In this document: positions 1-8,587 of the stretch, piece by piece
How the letters are laid out: each line of letters opens with the position of its first letter
How positions within the stretch are numbered: position 1 is the stretch's first letter
From: Halomonas zincidurans B6
GTDB lineage: Bacteria > Pseudomonadota > Gammaproteobacteria > Pseudomonadales > Halomonadaceae
NCBI RefSeq assembly: GCF_000731955.1
Contig: NZ_JNCK01000001.1
Span: 1,674,001 to 1,738,000 of the forward strand
Direction: 5' to 3'
DNA length: 64,000 nucleotides
Notes under the pieces: generated by a model
Told to the model about the DNA's origin: nothing
Seen by the model: the letters and a program-made list of their open reading frames with translations, nothing else
The model's database searches: none
Made by a program: the position numbers and the translations under genes

Positions 1-1
1 C

Positions 2-1567
2 CCGGCGGTACAGCGCGCGCTGGCCGGTCTCGAGGACAACCAGGCCTATCAGGCGCTTTTCCGCGCCGCCGAAGCGCGCTCGCGCGCCGACTGGCTGTAC
101 GGCATCAATCTGACCCGCGCCTGGACGCTGACCGGGCGTCAGGCCGGCCATGACGGCGTACTCTCGGTGGGTCGGGTGCAGACCCCGGTGCTCGGCCTGG
201 TGGCGCGCCGCGATCGTGAGATCGCCGCCTTCGAGCCGCGCCCCTTCCATGTGCTGTGGGCGGACTTCCGGGTCGCCGCGGGCAGCGTGCGCGGCTGGTG
301 GCAGCCCGGCGAGCATCATCCGCTCGACGACCAGGGGCGGCTGCTCGAGCGAGCGCCGGCCGAGGCGCTGCTGGCGAAATTGCCGGGGACGCAGGGTCGC
401 CTCGACAGCCTGGAACGCCAGGACAAGCGCCAGGCGGCCCCGCTGCCCTACTCGCTATCGGCGCTGCAGGTCGACGCCGCCCGCCGCCATCGGCTATCCG
501 CCAAGCAGGTGCTGGATACCTGCCAGGCGCTCTACGAGCGCCACCAGTTGATCACCTATCCGCGCTCCGACTGTCGGTACCTGCCCGAGGCACACTGGGC
601 CGAGGCCAAACGGGTTCTGAGCGGCGCCTGCCGCAGCGACGACACGCTGCGCGAGTGGCTGGCCGGCGCCGACTTCGGCCGCCGCTCCAAGGCCTTCAAC
701 GACAAGCAGGTCGGCGCTCACCACGCACTGGCGCCTACCGGCAAGCCGGCCGATCCAAGCCGATTGTCGAGTGCCGAGGCGAACGTCTTCCGCTTGATCG
801 CCCGCAACGTGCTGGCCCAGTTCTATCCAGCGCTCGAGACCCGCGAGATCAAGGCGACGTTCAGCGTGCTCGGAGAGCGCTTTCGCGCCCAGGGCCGCGA
901 GATCCGCGTAGCCGGCTGGAAGCCGCTGTTCACCACCCGTGACGAGGCGCCGCCGCTGCCGCCGCTGACCGAGGGCGAGCCGGCCACGGTCGACGCTGCG
1001 GGCATCGACGACAAGCAGACCCGCCCGCCCGAACCGTTCACCGACGCCAGCCTGATCAAGGCGATGATGCACATCGCCCGCTACGTCGACGATCCGGCGG
1101 TCAAGCGCACCCTGCGCGACACCGACGGGCTGGGTACCGAGGCGACCCGCGCCGGAATCATCGAGACGCTGCTGACCCGCGGCTATCTGGTGCGCCAGGG
1201 CGGCGCACTGCGCGTCACCCGCACCGGCCAGGCATTGATCGCCGCGCTGCCCGAGGCCGCCACGCGCCCCGAGCGTACCGCGCTGTGGGAGCAGCGGCTG
1301 CGGGCGATCGCCGAGGGCAGCGATCAGCCCGCGCCGTTTCTCGACGCGCTGGTCGGCGACGTGCGTCAGTTGCTGACCGCCGCCGACGCCCAGCGCATGC
1401 GTCAGGCACTGGGCAGCGCCGAGGGCTTCGCCAGCGCCGCGCCGAAGCGTCGCCAAGCCACCGCCACCCGGCACTCCAAAGCGGATAGCGGCCAGTCAAC
1501 CGCCAAGCGCCGTGCCACGCGCAAGTCGGGCGCCCGCAGCAAGCGGCGCACGCCGGAGCAGTCATGA
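2..1567 (+). CDS. topB: DNA topoisomerase III, 3' part (5' end outside window)
   Basis: Type IA topoisomerase that nicks single strands and decatenates DNA. The frame is open from base 2, so the gene is cut by the window edge; 521 residues are seen against about 650 in the family, so roughly the first 130-150 (the Toprim end) are missing. The visible part starts with the conserved ARSRADWL-GINLTRA block and SVGRVQTPVLGL. The catalytic tyrosine lies in LITYPRSD at about base 552-575, followed by the FTDASLIKAM and GLGTEATRAGIIETL blocks. The last 60 residues are Lys/Arg/Ser/Ala-rich, a basic DNA-binding tail in place of zinc fingers. The stop overlaps the panE start as ATGA (1564-1567), which suggests translational coupling. 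Confidence 0.95.
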   Translation, partial: PAVQRALAGLEDNQAYQALFRAAEARSRADWLYGINLTRAWTLTGRQAGHDGVLSVGRVQTPVLGLVARRDREIAAFEPRPFHVLWADFRVAAGSVRGWWQPGEHHPLDDQGRLLERAPAEALLAKLPGTQGRLDSLERQDKRQAAPLPYSLSALQVDAARRHRLSAKQVLDTCQALYERHQLITYPRSDCRYLPEAHWAEAKRVLSGACRSDDTLREWLAGADFGRRSKAFNDKQVGAHHALAPTGKPADPSRLSSAEANVFRLIARNVLAQFYPALETREIKATFSVLGERFRAQGREIRVAGWKPLFTTRDEAPPLPPLTEGEPATVDAAGIDDKQTRPPEPFTDASLIKAMMHIARYVDDPAVKRTLRDTDGLGTEATRAGIIETLLTRGYLVRQGGALRVTRTGQALIAALPEAATRPERTALWEQRLRAIAEGSDQPAPFLDALVGDVRQLLTAADAQRMRQALGSAEGFASAAPKRRQATATRHSKADSGQSTAKRRATRKSGARSKRRTPEQS

Positions 1568-2460
1568 AAACAGTCGCTGCCAGCGGCCCCTGGCTGATCC
1601 TCGGCGCCGGCTCGCTGGGCCGACTGCTGGCCTGTCGGCTGGCGAATCACGTCGAACTGGCACTGCTCGCTCGCCAGGCAAGCCGGGCGCCATTGTTGCT
1701 GACCGATCCCGCGGGCGCGCAGAGCGCTCATTCCATCGCCCGGCTGCGCCTCGATCAGGCACCGTCGACGCCGGCGATGCTGCACATCACCACCAAGAGC
1801 CATGCCGTCGAGCCGGCGCTGCGCGAACTGGCGCCGCACATCGCCCCCGCCACCCCGCTGGTACTGTGGCAGAACGGGTTTCAGATTCAGCAGCCGCTAA
1901 CCCGGCGCTGGCCGGGGCCGGTGCTTTGCGCCACCACCAGCGAGGGCGCGTATGCCGACGGCAGGGATGGCGTGGTCCACGCCGGACACGGCCATACCTT
2001 TATCGGCCATCTCGATGGCGAACATCCCGGCCTGGCGGCGCAGATCGCCGGCGTGCTCGCTAGAGCCGGGCTGGCCAGCGCAGCGTGCGACGACATTCAC
2101 CGCCGGCTGTGGCACAAGCTCGCCGTCAACGCCGCGATCAATCCGCTGGTGGCGCGCCATCGAATCGCCAACGGGCGCCTGCGCGAACCGGCCTTTCGGC
2201 CCCGGGTCGAAGCGGTGATTGCCGAGGTGGCGAGGATCATGGACGCGGAAAGAATCGCCCCACCCGAGTCGGGCTGGACGACGATGGTCTGGCGGGTGAT
2301 CGAGTCGACCGCCGGCAACCGCGCCTCGATGCTGCAGGACGTACTCGCCGGGCGGCCCACCGAGCGCGAGGCGATCCTCGCGCCGTTGCTGGATGCCGCG
2401 ACACGTCACCGGCTCGACGTGCCGGCACTCACGGATCTCTATCGCCATACGCCGGAGTAA
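1564..2460 (+). CDS. panE: 2-dehydropantoate 2-reductase (ketopantoate reductase)
   Basis: Cytosolic NADPH-dependent enzyme that reduces ketopantoate to pantoate in pantothenate/CoA synthesis. The 298 residues match the family's usual length. A Rossmann dinucleotide motif GAGSLG sits at about residues 13-18, the TTSEGAY stretch is near residue 125, and KLAVNAAINPL near residue 182 carries the conserved catalytic lysine. The start overlaps the topB stop by four bases, so it is probably translated from the topB message. The stop TAA at 2458-2460 is followed directly by a tandem array of GACGGAA. The product assignment is firm for the ketopantoate reductase family; the exact substrate is inferred from the motifs. 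Confidence 0.9.
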   Translation: MKTVAASGPWLILGAGSLGRLLACRLANHVELALLARQASRAPLLLTDPAGAQSAHSIARLRLDQAPSTPAMLHITTKSHAVEPALRELAPHIAPATPLVLWQNGFQIQQPLTRRWPGPVLCATTSEGAYADGRDGVVHAGHGHTFIGHLDGEHPGLAAQIAGVLARAGLASAACDDIHRRLWHKLAVNAAINPLVARHRIANGRLREPAFRPRVEAVIAEVARIMDAERIAPPESGWTTMVWRVIESTAGNRASMLQDVLAGRPTEREAILAPLLDAATRHRLDVPALTDLYRHTPE

Positions 2461-2502
2461 GACGGAAGACGGAAGACGGAAGACGGAAGACGGAAGACGG
2501 AA
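2461..2502. repeat. Perfect heptanucleotide tandem array (GACGGAA)x6
   Basis: Six perfect head-to-tail copies of GACGGAA occupy 42 bases. They begin on the first base after the panE stop codon. The array resembles the STRR class of 7-bp repeats known from cyanobacteria in form only; no function is implied. A second heptad array with another unit lies after pilZ at 41404-41459. Confidence 0.95.
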
Positions 2503-2510
2503 AGCAGAGT

Positions 2511-2597
2511 AATCAACTCGCAAGAGGCTCGCGAAGGTTGGTCCTCAACTACGCCCATAAGCTTGATGGCAAGGGTCAAACTCATGGGCAGTTGATT
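2511..2597. repeat. Nested inverted repeat in the panE-ppc gap
   Basis: Arms AATCAACT (2511-2518) and AGTTGATT (2590-2597) enclose a second pair, GCCCAT (2553-2558) and ATGGGC (2584-2589). The inner and outer right arms are contiguous, so the RNA would form a stem with a bulge of about 34 nt on the left side. No gene is visible in this stretch. It could be a decayed mobile palindrome or a structured 3' UTR. Confidence 0.5.
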
Positions 2598-2638
2598 TTG
2601 GCGAGCGCTCTTTCTTCCAGCCGCGCAGCGGCGTTCTT

Positions 2639-2668
2639 ACAGCTTGAAGCTTACAGCTTCAAGCTGTC
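2639..2668. repeat. 13-bp hairpin built from degenerate AGCTTGA heptads
   Basis: A perfect 13-bp inverted repeat (2639-2651 and 2655-2667) closes on a TAC loop, ending one base before the 3' end of ppc. The same bases read with period seven as AGCTTGA, AGCTTAC, AGCTTCA, AGCTGTC (2641-2668), and a lone AGCTTGA lies at 2560-2566. On the minus strand it could act as a transcript end for ppc, but no U-run follows. Confidence 0.6.
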
Positions 2669-2669
2669 C

Positions 2670-5318
2670 TTACCCCGTATTGCGCAGACCGGCGGCGATC
2701 CCCGCCATGGTCACCATCAACGCCCGCGACAGCGCCGGACTGATCGCCCCGTCGGCGTCGCGATTACGCTGCAGCAGCTCGGCCTGCAGGCCGTGCAGCG
2801 GGTCGATGTAGGGGTTGCGCACCTCGATCGCCTGGCGGATCAGCGGCGTGCCCTCGAGCAACTCGTCCTGGTCGAGCACCGACAGCAGCACGCCATGCAG
2901 ACGCCGCAGCCGGTCGCGCAGCGAGGAGCCCAGCGCCTGCAGGGCCGGCTCGTCGACCAGCCGATGCTCGTAGTATTCGGCGATGTTCAGGTCGGCCTTG
3001 GCGAGCAGCATCTCGAGCATGTCCAGATAGGTACCGAAGAACGGCCAGTTGTCGCGCATTTCACGCAGCCGCGCCAGGCCGTCAGGCTCCTCGAGCCGGG
3101 TCGCGAAGGCCTCGCCGCTGCCCAGCCAGGCCGGCAGCATCAGCCGGGTCTGGGTCCAGGCGAAGATCCACGGGATCGCCCGCAACGATTCGACGCCCCC
3201 TTCCTGACGGCGCTTGGCCGGCCGCGAGCCCAGCGGCAGACGGCCCAGCGCCCCTTCGGGAGTAACCGCGCGGAAATACGGCACGAAGTCGGGGTCCTCG
3301 CGCACCACCCCGACGTAGGCGCCGTGGGCGATGCCCGCCAGCCGGTCCATCTCCTCGCGCCATTCCGGTTGCGGGTCCGGCGGCGGCAACAGCGTCGCCT
3401 CGAGCACCGCGCAGGCGTAGATCTCCATCGAACGCAGCGCGATGTCGGGCTGGCCGAACTTGAAGCGGATCATCTCGCCCTGTTCGGTGACGCGCAAGCT
3501 GCCGTTCACCGAGCCGGGCGGCTGCGACAGGATCGCCGCGTGGGCCGGACCGCCGCCACGCCCCACGGTGCCGCCGCGGCCGTGGAACAGCGTCAGATCG
3601 ACGCCATGGCGCTGACAGACCGTGACCAGCGTTTCCTGGGCGCGGTACTGGGCCCAGGCGGCGGCCAGCTGGCCGGCGTCCTTGGCCGAATCCGAATAGC
3701 CGATCATGACTTCCTGGCTATCGCCGGCAAGCGTGCGGTAATCGCGCAGCGACAGCAGCTGGTCGATCACCTCGCCGGCGCGATTCAAGTCGTCGAGGGT
3801 CTCGAACAGCGGCGCGATCGGCAGACGCACGTCGCCGCCGACCTCTTTCATCAGCAGCGCCACGCTCAGCACGTCGGAGGGGTGACCGGCCATCGAGATG
3901 ACATAGGTGCCCAGCGCTTCACGGTGTTCGTTGGCGATCACCCGGAAGGTGTCGATCACCTCGCGGGCCTCGCTGGAGCAGTCCCAGCGGCGCGGAATCA
4001 GCGGGCGCGGCGACATCAGCTCCTCGAGCAGGAATTCCTGGCGGCGGGTCTCGTCCCACTCCTGATAACGCCCCAGGCCAAGGTAATCGCTCAGCTCGTC
4101 GAAGACCTGGGAGTGGCGCGTCGATTCCTGGCGAATATCGAGCTTGGTCAACGAGACCCCGAACACCGCCACGCGGCGCAGGGTGTCCAGCAGCACGCCG
4201 TTGGCGATGGTGTCGAGACCGACGTCGCACAGCGAGCGGTAGCAGGTCAAAAGCGGCGCGTAGAGCTGGTCGCGGGTCTCGATGATCGGCCCGTTGTCGT
4301 AGGGCGCGCCGTCGAGGCACGCCTGGGCCCAGTCGCGGGTCGCCTCGACCCGCGCAGTGAGCCGCTTGAGCAGTGCCCGGTAGGGTTCGGCCTCGTTGCC
4401 GACTTCGGCCTTGAGTGCACTGTTGGCCTTCCACATCGACAGCTCAGCCCGCAACTGTTCGAGATCCCGCAGGTACAGGTCGGCAGCCATCCAGCGTCCC
4501 AGCAGCAGCACCTTGCGGGTGACCTTGGCGGTGACGTTGGGGTTGCCGTCGCGATCGCCGCCCATCCAGGAAGCGAAGCGCAGCGGCGCGGCGTCCAGCG
4601 GCAGGCGCTCGCCGGCGGACTCGAGCAGCAGGTTGTCGAGATCACGATGGAAATCGGGCACCGCCTGCCACAGCGAGTTCTCGATCACCGCGAAGCCCCA
4701 CTTGGCCTCGTCCACCGGCGTGGGCCGCTCGTGACGGATCTCGTCGGTATGCCAGGCCTGACTGATCAACTCCTGCAGGCGGCTTTGAATCCGCGAGGCC
4801 TTCTCGGGGTAATCGATGGCGCCTTCCATCGCGGTCAGGCAGTCGTCGATGGCATCGTATTTCTGGATCAGCGTGCGCCGGATGACCTCGGTGGGGTGCG
4901 CGGTCAGCACCAGTTCGACCCGCATGCCGGCGAGCGTCTCGACCAGATGGCGTGGGCTGTAGCCGGCGCGGTTGGCGCGACCGAGCAGCTCGCCGAGTAC
5001 CGGCTGGAAGCCCGGCTTGTAATCCTCGACGCGACGAAACCGCGCGCGATAGTGCTGTTCGGCGATATTGGCCAGGTTGAGAAACTGGTTGAAGGCGCGG
5101 GTCACCGGCAGCAGATCGTGCTCGGGCAACGCCCGCAGGTACTCGATCAATTCGCGCTGCGAGCCGCCCTCGCCCTGGCGGCCGGCCTTGGCCAGGCCGC
5201 GGATGGCCTCGATCTTGTCGACGAAGCCGGGGCCCAGGTCGTCGGCGATGGTATGCCCCAGGCAGTCGCCCAGCACGCGAACGTTGTCGCGCAGCGATTC
5301 GTGCAGGTCGTCACTCAT
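2670..5318 (-). CDS. ppc: Phosphoenolpyruvate carboxylase
   Basis: Carboxylates PEP to oxaloacetate to refill the TCA cycle. At 882 residues it matches the bacterial PEPC length. Visible family signatures are VLTAHPTEV with the catalytic histidine (about residue 135), the FHGRGGTVGRGGGP loop (about residue 575), GYSDSAKDAG, and the C-terminal RNTG that closes the allosteric site. The start overlaps the mazG stop by eight bases, so ppc is the distal gene of a relA-mazG-ppc unit. The opposite strand also has a very long open frame here, which is the antisense shadow of this G+C-rich gene. Confidence 0.98.
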   Translation of the reverse strand: MSDDLHESLRDNVRVLGDCLGHTIADDLGPGFVDKIEAIRGLAKAGRQGEGGSQRELIEYLRALPEHDLLPVTRAFNQFLNLANIAEQHYRARFRRVEDYKPGFQPVLGELLGRANRAGYSPRHLVETLAGMRVELVLTAHPTEVIRRTLIQKYDAIDDCLTAMEGAIDYPEKASRIQSRLQELISQAWHTDEIRHERPTPVDEAKWGFAVIENSLWQAVPDFHRDLDNLLLESAGERLPLDAAPLRFASWMGGDRDGNPNVTAKVTRKVLLLGRWMAADLYLRDLEQLRAELSMWKANSALKAEVGNEAEPYRALLKRLTARVEATRDWAQACLDGAPYDNGPIIETRDQLYAPLLTCYRSLCDVGLDTIANGVLLDTLRRVAVFGVSLTKLDIRQESTRHSQVFDELSDYLGLGRYQEWDETRRQEFLLEELMSPRPLIPRRWDCSSEAREVIDTFRVIANEHREALGTYVISMAGHPSDVLSVALLMKEVGGDVRLPIAPLFETLDDLNRAGEVIDQLLSLRDYRTLAGDSQEVMIGYSDSAKDAGQLAAAWAQYRAQETLVTVCQRHGVDLTLFHGRGGTVGRGGGPAHAAILSQPPGSVNGSLRVTEQGEMIRFKFGQPDIALRSMEIYACAVLEATLLPPPDPQPEWREEMDRLAGIAHGAYVGVVREDPDFVPYFRAVTPEGALGRLPLGSRPAKRRQEGGVESLRAIPWIFAWTQTRLMLPAWLGSGEAFATRLEEPDGLARLREMRDNWPFFGTYLDMLEMLLAKADLNIAEYYEHRLVDEPALQALGSSLRDRLRRLHGVLLSVLDQDELLEGTPLIRQAIEVRNPYIDPLHGLQAELLQRNRDADGAISPALSRALMVTMAGIAAGLRNTG

Positions 5319-6174
5319 TGAGGCTCTCCTCGGTCGGGTTCTTTTCGCGGCGTTTGGCGTCTTCCCAGTGCCGGTCCATCTCCTTCAGCGAGGCACTGCC
5401 GGGTGCGTGACCCTCGTCGGCCAGCCGACGCTCGACATGTCGGAAACGTCGCTCGAATTTACGGTTGGTGGCACGCAAGGCCTGCTCGGGGTCGGCCTTG
5501 AGCCGGCGGGCCAGATTGACCGCGGCGAACAGCAGGTCGCCGACCTCCTCGCGGGCCTGGTCAGCGTCATTCGCGGCCAGCGCCGCCTCGACCTCGACGA
5601 GCTCCTCGCGGACCTTGGCGATCGCCCCCCGGGTATCCGGCCAGTCGAAGCCGACCCGCGCCGCGCGCCTGGACAGCTTGTCGGCGCGCGACAGCGCCGG
5701 CAGCGCGCGCGGCACGTCGTCCAGCGCCGAGACGACGGCTCGGCCTTCGCGCTCGGCGGCCTTGCGCGCCTCCCAGCGCGCATTGACCTGGCGGGTCTCC
5801 ACCTCGGCGGCGCTCACGCCCTCGCGCCGCGAAGCCAGCGTGCCGTCGGGAAACACATGCGGATGGCGGGCGAGCATCTTGGCGGTCAGCGTATCGACGA
5901 CGTCGTGGAAATCGAAGCGCCCCTCTTCAACGCCGAAGCGGCTGTAATAGACCACCTGAAACAGCAGGTCGCCGAGTTCGCCGGGCAATTCGTCGAAGGC
6001 GCGCCGCTCGATGGCATCGGCGACCTCGTAGGCCTCCTCGAGGGTGTGCGGGACGATGCTATCCCACCGCTGCTGGACGTCCCACGGACAGCCGTATTGC
6101 GGATCGCGCAGCACCGCCATCAGCTCGAGCAGATCGTCGAGCGAATGGCGCGGCCGGGCATCGGTCGAACTCAT
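5311..6174 (-). CDS. mazG: Nucleoside triphosphate pyrophosphohydrolase MazG
   Basis: Hydrolyses NTPs to NMP and PPi, a house-cleaning role linked in E. coli to (p)ppGpp physiology. The 287-residue protein carries two MazG repeats: an N-terminal one with LEEAYEVADAIE and ELGDLLFQVVYYSR, and a C-terminal one with REELVEVEAAL and EEVGDLLFAAVNLAR, which supply the Mg-binding acidic residues. Its start overlaps the relA stop as ATGA (6171-6174), the usual relA-mazG coupling, and its stop overlaps ppc by eight bases. Confidence 0.95.
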   Translation of the reverse strand: MSSTDARPRHSLDDLLELMAVLRDPQYGCPWDVQQRWDSIVPHTLEEAYEVADAIERRAFDELPGELGDLLFQVVYYSRFGVEEGRFDFHDVVDTLTAKMLARHPHVFPDGTLASRREGVSAAEVETRQVNARWEARKAAEREGRAVVSALDDVPRALPALSRADKLSRRAARVGFDWPDTRGAIAKVREELVEVEAALAANDADQAREEVGDLLFAAVNLARRLKADPEQALRATNRKFERRFRHVERRLADEGHAPGSASLKEMDRHWEDAKRREKNPTEESLNE

Positions 6175-8429
6175 CGCTTGGCTCCTTGAGCGCCGCTGCG
6201 CAGGCGCTTGACGTCGATGACGTTGGGCAGTTGCTGGATGCGTGCGAAGATCCGCCCCAGCGATTCGAGGCCGTCGACCTCCAGGTTGATGGTCATGCGC
6301 GCGACGTTGTCGTCCCTGTCGGTGGCGGTATTGACGCCCATCACGTTGACCTTGTCGTTACTCAGCACGTGGGTCACGTCGCGCAGCAGGCCGGAACGAT
6401 CCCAGGCCTCGATCTGCATCACTACCGGATACTGAGTGCGGGCCTGGTCGCCCCACTCGACATCGACGATGCGCCCCGGCTCCTCACTGCGCAGTTGCAG
6501 GATGTTGGGGCAATCCTGGCGATGAATGGTCACCCCGCGCCCCTGGGTGATGTAACCGATGATCTGCTCGCCGGGCACCGGATGGCAGCAATTAGCCATG
6601 CTGGTCTTGAGATTGCCGACACCGAGCACGGTGATGCCCTCGCCCGGCGCCTTGGTCGAGCGCCTGGGCTTGGCCAGCAGCCGGTCGAGCTGTTCCTCGT
6701 CGTCGGTATCGCCGAACAGTTGCTGGGCCTGGTGCAGCACCTGACCGATGCGCAGGTCGCCGGCGCCGATCGCCGCGTACATGTCCTCAGGGCTCTGATA
6801 GTTGACCGCGCTGGCCAGCGTCGCCAGGTCGAAGCCCTCGAGATCGAGCCGCCGAAACTCCTTTTCGAACAGGGCACGGCCCTCGTCGAGATTCTGATCC
6901 CGCGCCTGGTGCTTGAACCACGACTGGATCTTGGCGCGCGCCCGCGAGGTCTTGACGAAGCCCAGATTGGGGTTGAGCCAGTCGCGACTCGGGCCGCCCT
7001 TGGTGGCGTTGAGGATCTCGACCTGCTGGCCGGTCTTGAGCCGGTAGGTCAACGGCACGATCCGTCCGTTGACCTTGGCGCCGCGGCAGCGATGGCCGAT
7101 CTCGGTGTGCACGCGGTAGGCAAAGTCGATCGGCGTGGCCACCCGTGGCAGGTCGATGACATGCCCGTCGGGCGTGAACACGTAGATGCGATCCGGTGCC
7201 ACGTCGCTCGACAGCCCCTCGCGCAGGTCGCCGATATCGCCGACCTCGTCCTGCCATTCGAGTACCTGACGCAGCCAGGCGATCTTCTCTTCGTAGCTAC
7301 GGCTCTTGCCGGCGACGTCGTGGCCCTTGTAGCGCCAGTGCGCACAGACGCCGAGCTCGGCCTCCTCGTGCATGGCGAAGGTGCGAATCTGGATCTCCAG
7401 CACCTTGTTCTGCGGGCCGATCAGTGCCGTGTGCAGCGACTGGTAGCCGTTTTTCTTGGGGTTGGCGATGTAGTCGTCGAACTCGTTGGGCACGTGGTGC
7501 CAGCGCGAGTGGACGATGCCCAGCGCGGTATAGCAATCGGCGACTTCAGGCACCAGGATGCGCACCGCGCGCACGTCGTAGATTTCCGAGAAGTCGATGT
7601 GCTTGCGCTGCATCTTGCGCCAGATCGAATAGATGTGCTTGGCCCGGCCGGTGACGTCGTAGCGGGCGATGCCGTGCTGATCGAGCAGCGACTTGAGCGT
7701 GCCGACCACGTCCTGTATGTAGTGCTCGCGATCGACGCGCTTTTCAGCGAGCAGCTTGGCGATCGCCTTGTAGTCCACTTCGTGCAGATAGCGGAACGAC
7801 AGGTCCTCGAGTTCCCACTTGAGATGACCGACGCCCAGCCGGTGTGCCAGCGGCGCGTAGATGTCGAACACCTCACGGGCCACGCGCAGCTGCTTGTCGC
7901 GCGGTGCATCCTTGACCTGGCGCAGCGCGCAGGTGCGTTCGGCGATCTTGATCAGCGCGACGCGCACGTCGTCGATCATGGTCACCAGCATCTTGCGCAG
8001 GTTTTCCTGCTGGTTGTGCTGCGAGAGCCCCTGGCTGGGCGTCTGCTGCTGGCTGATCGCGGCCATGTTGAGCACGCCGTCGATCAGCCTGGCGACGTCC
8101 GCGCCGAAGCGCTTCTCGATCGTCTCGAGCGCGACCAGCCCCTCACGCACCGCGCGATACAGCACGGCGGCCTCGAGCACGTCCTGCTCGAGGCGCAGCT
8201 CGCCGAGAATATCGGCCATCTCCAGCCCGGTGCGGAAGCTCGAACCATCCTCGAGCCAGGCCTTGTGCGGCTTCTCGGCCTCGCCGGCGAGCCGGTCGGC
8301 CAGCTCGCAGGCCACCTTCATGCCATCGACGTCGCGCAGCGTCACGTCATCCTGCAGTCGCTCCAGCCAACGCGCGATGTCCACGCGCCCCTGGCCAGTC
8401 AGCGGCTGGTCTTCACGAACCTTGACCAT
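6171..8429 (-). CDS. relA: (p)ppGpp synthetase RelA
   Basis: Ribosome-associated GTP/GDP pyrophosphokinase of the stringent response. The 752 residues show the long RelA/SpoT layout: a degenerate HD domain in which the expected HDxxED region reads LYRAVREG, so hydrolase activity should be absent (RelA rather than SpoT); a synthetase domain with YQSLHTALIG near residue 330; a TGS domain (about 405-470) with RIYVFTPDG; a Cys/His ribosome-binding region with NCCHPVPG; and a C-terminal ACT domain. mazG follows with a 4-bp overlap. In the family's usual order rlmD lies just upstream between relA and cysM, but only a scrap of it is left here. Confidence 0.97.
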   Translation of the reverse strand: MVKVREDQPLTGQGRVDIARWLERLQDDVTLRDVDGMKVACELADRLAGEAEKPHKAWLEDGSSFRTGLEMADILGELRLEQDVLEAAVLYRAVREGLVALETIEKRFGADVARLIDGVLNMAAISQQQTPSQGLSQHNQQENLRKMLVTMIDDVRVALIKIAERTCALRQVKDAPRDKQLRVAREVFDIYAPLAHRLGVGHLKWELEDLSFRYLHEVDYKAIAKLLAEKRVDREHYIQDVVGTLKSLLDQHGIARYDVTGRAKHIYSIWRKMQRKHIDFSEIYDVRAVRILVPEVADCYTALGIVHSRWHHVPNEFDDYIANPKKNGYQSLHTALIGPQNKVLEIQIRTFAMHEEAELGVCAHWRYKGHDVAGKSRSYEEKIAWLRQVLEWQDEVGDIGDLREGLSSDVAPDRIYVFTPDGHVIDLPRVATPIDFAYRVHTEIGHRCRGAKVNGRIVPLTYRLKTGQQVEILNATKGGPSRDWLNPNLGFVKTSRARAKIQSWFKHQARDQNLDEGRALFEKEFRRLDLEGFDLATLASAVNYQSPEDMYAAIGAGDLRIGQVLHQAQQLFGDTDDEEQLDRLLAKPRRSTKAPGEGITVLGVGNLKTSMANCCHPVPGEQIIGYITQGRGVTIHRQDCPNILQLRSEEPGRIVDVEWGDQARTQYPVVMQIEAWDRSGLLRDVTHVLSNDKVNVMGVNTATDRDDNVARMTINLEVDGLESLGRIFARIQQLPNVIDVKRLRSGAQGAKR

Positions 8430-8492
8430 CGCCTCGGGTTCCTCCCGTCGTTGTTCTGTTGCGTCTCAGGGTCGCCGAGCCGGAATCGCCGG

Positions 8493-8561
8493 CTAGCGAT
8501 GCATGGCGCGCCGCGCGTCACGCTCGACGAATACCAGCGACTCGAGATGCGCCGTCTGCAC
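8493..8561 (-). pseudogene. rlmD: Remnant of the 3' end of rlmD (23S rRNA m5U1939 methyltransferase)
   Basis: On the minus strand a short open frame reads VQTAHLESLVFVERD, continues about seven codons and stops with TAG at 8493-8495. This resembles the C-terminus of RlmD/RumA, recalled in E. coli as PHTGHLESMVLF, and in pseudomonads as a PQTAHVES-type end. The position fits too: rlmD normally sits between cysM and relA. Only about 22 codons remain, directly after the cysM stop (8588-8590), so an internal deletion removed almost all of the roughly 440-codon gene. The family match is from memory of the motif; the deletion is inference. Confidence 0.65.
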
Positions 8562-8587
8562 GGACACGGCTGTATTTTCCCGACAGG

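Noticed and set aside
2085..5321. Open frame of more than 1000 codons on the plus strand opposite ppc
   Set aside because: It mirrors the codon pattern of ppc, is rich in Gln/Arg/His/Val without domain signatures, and is a known artefact in G+C-rich genes.
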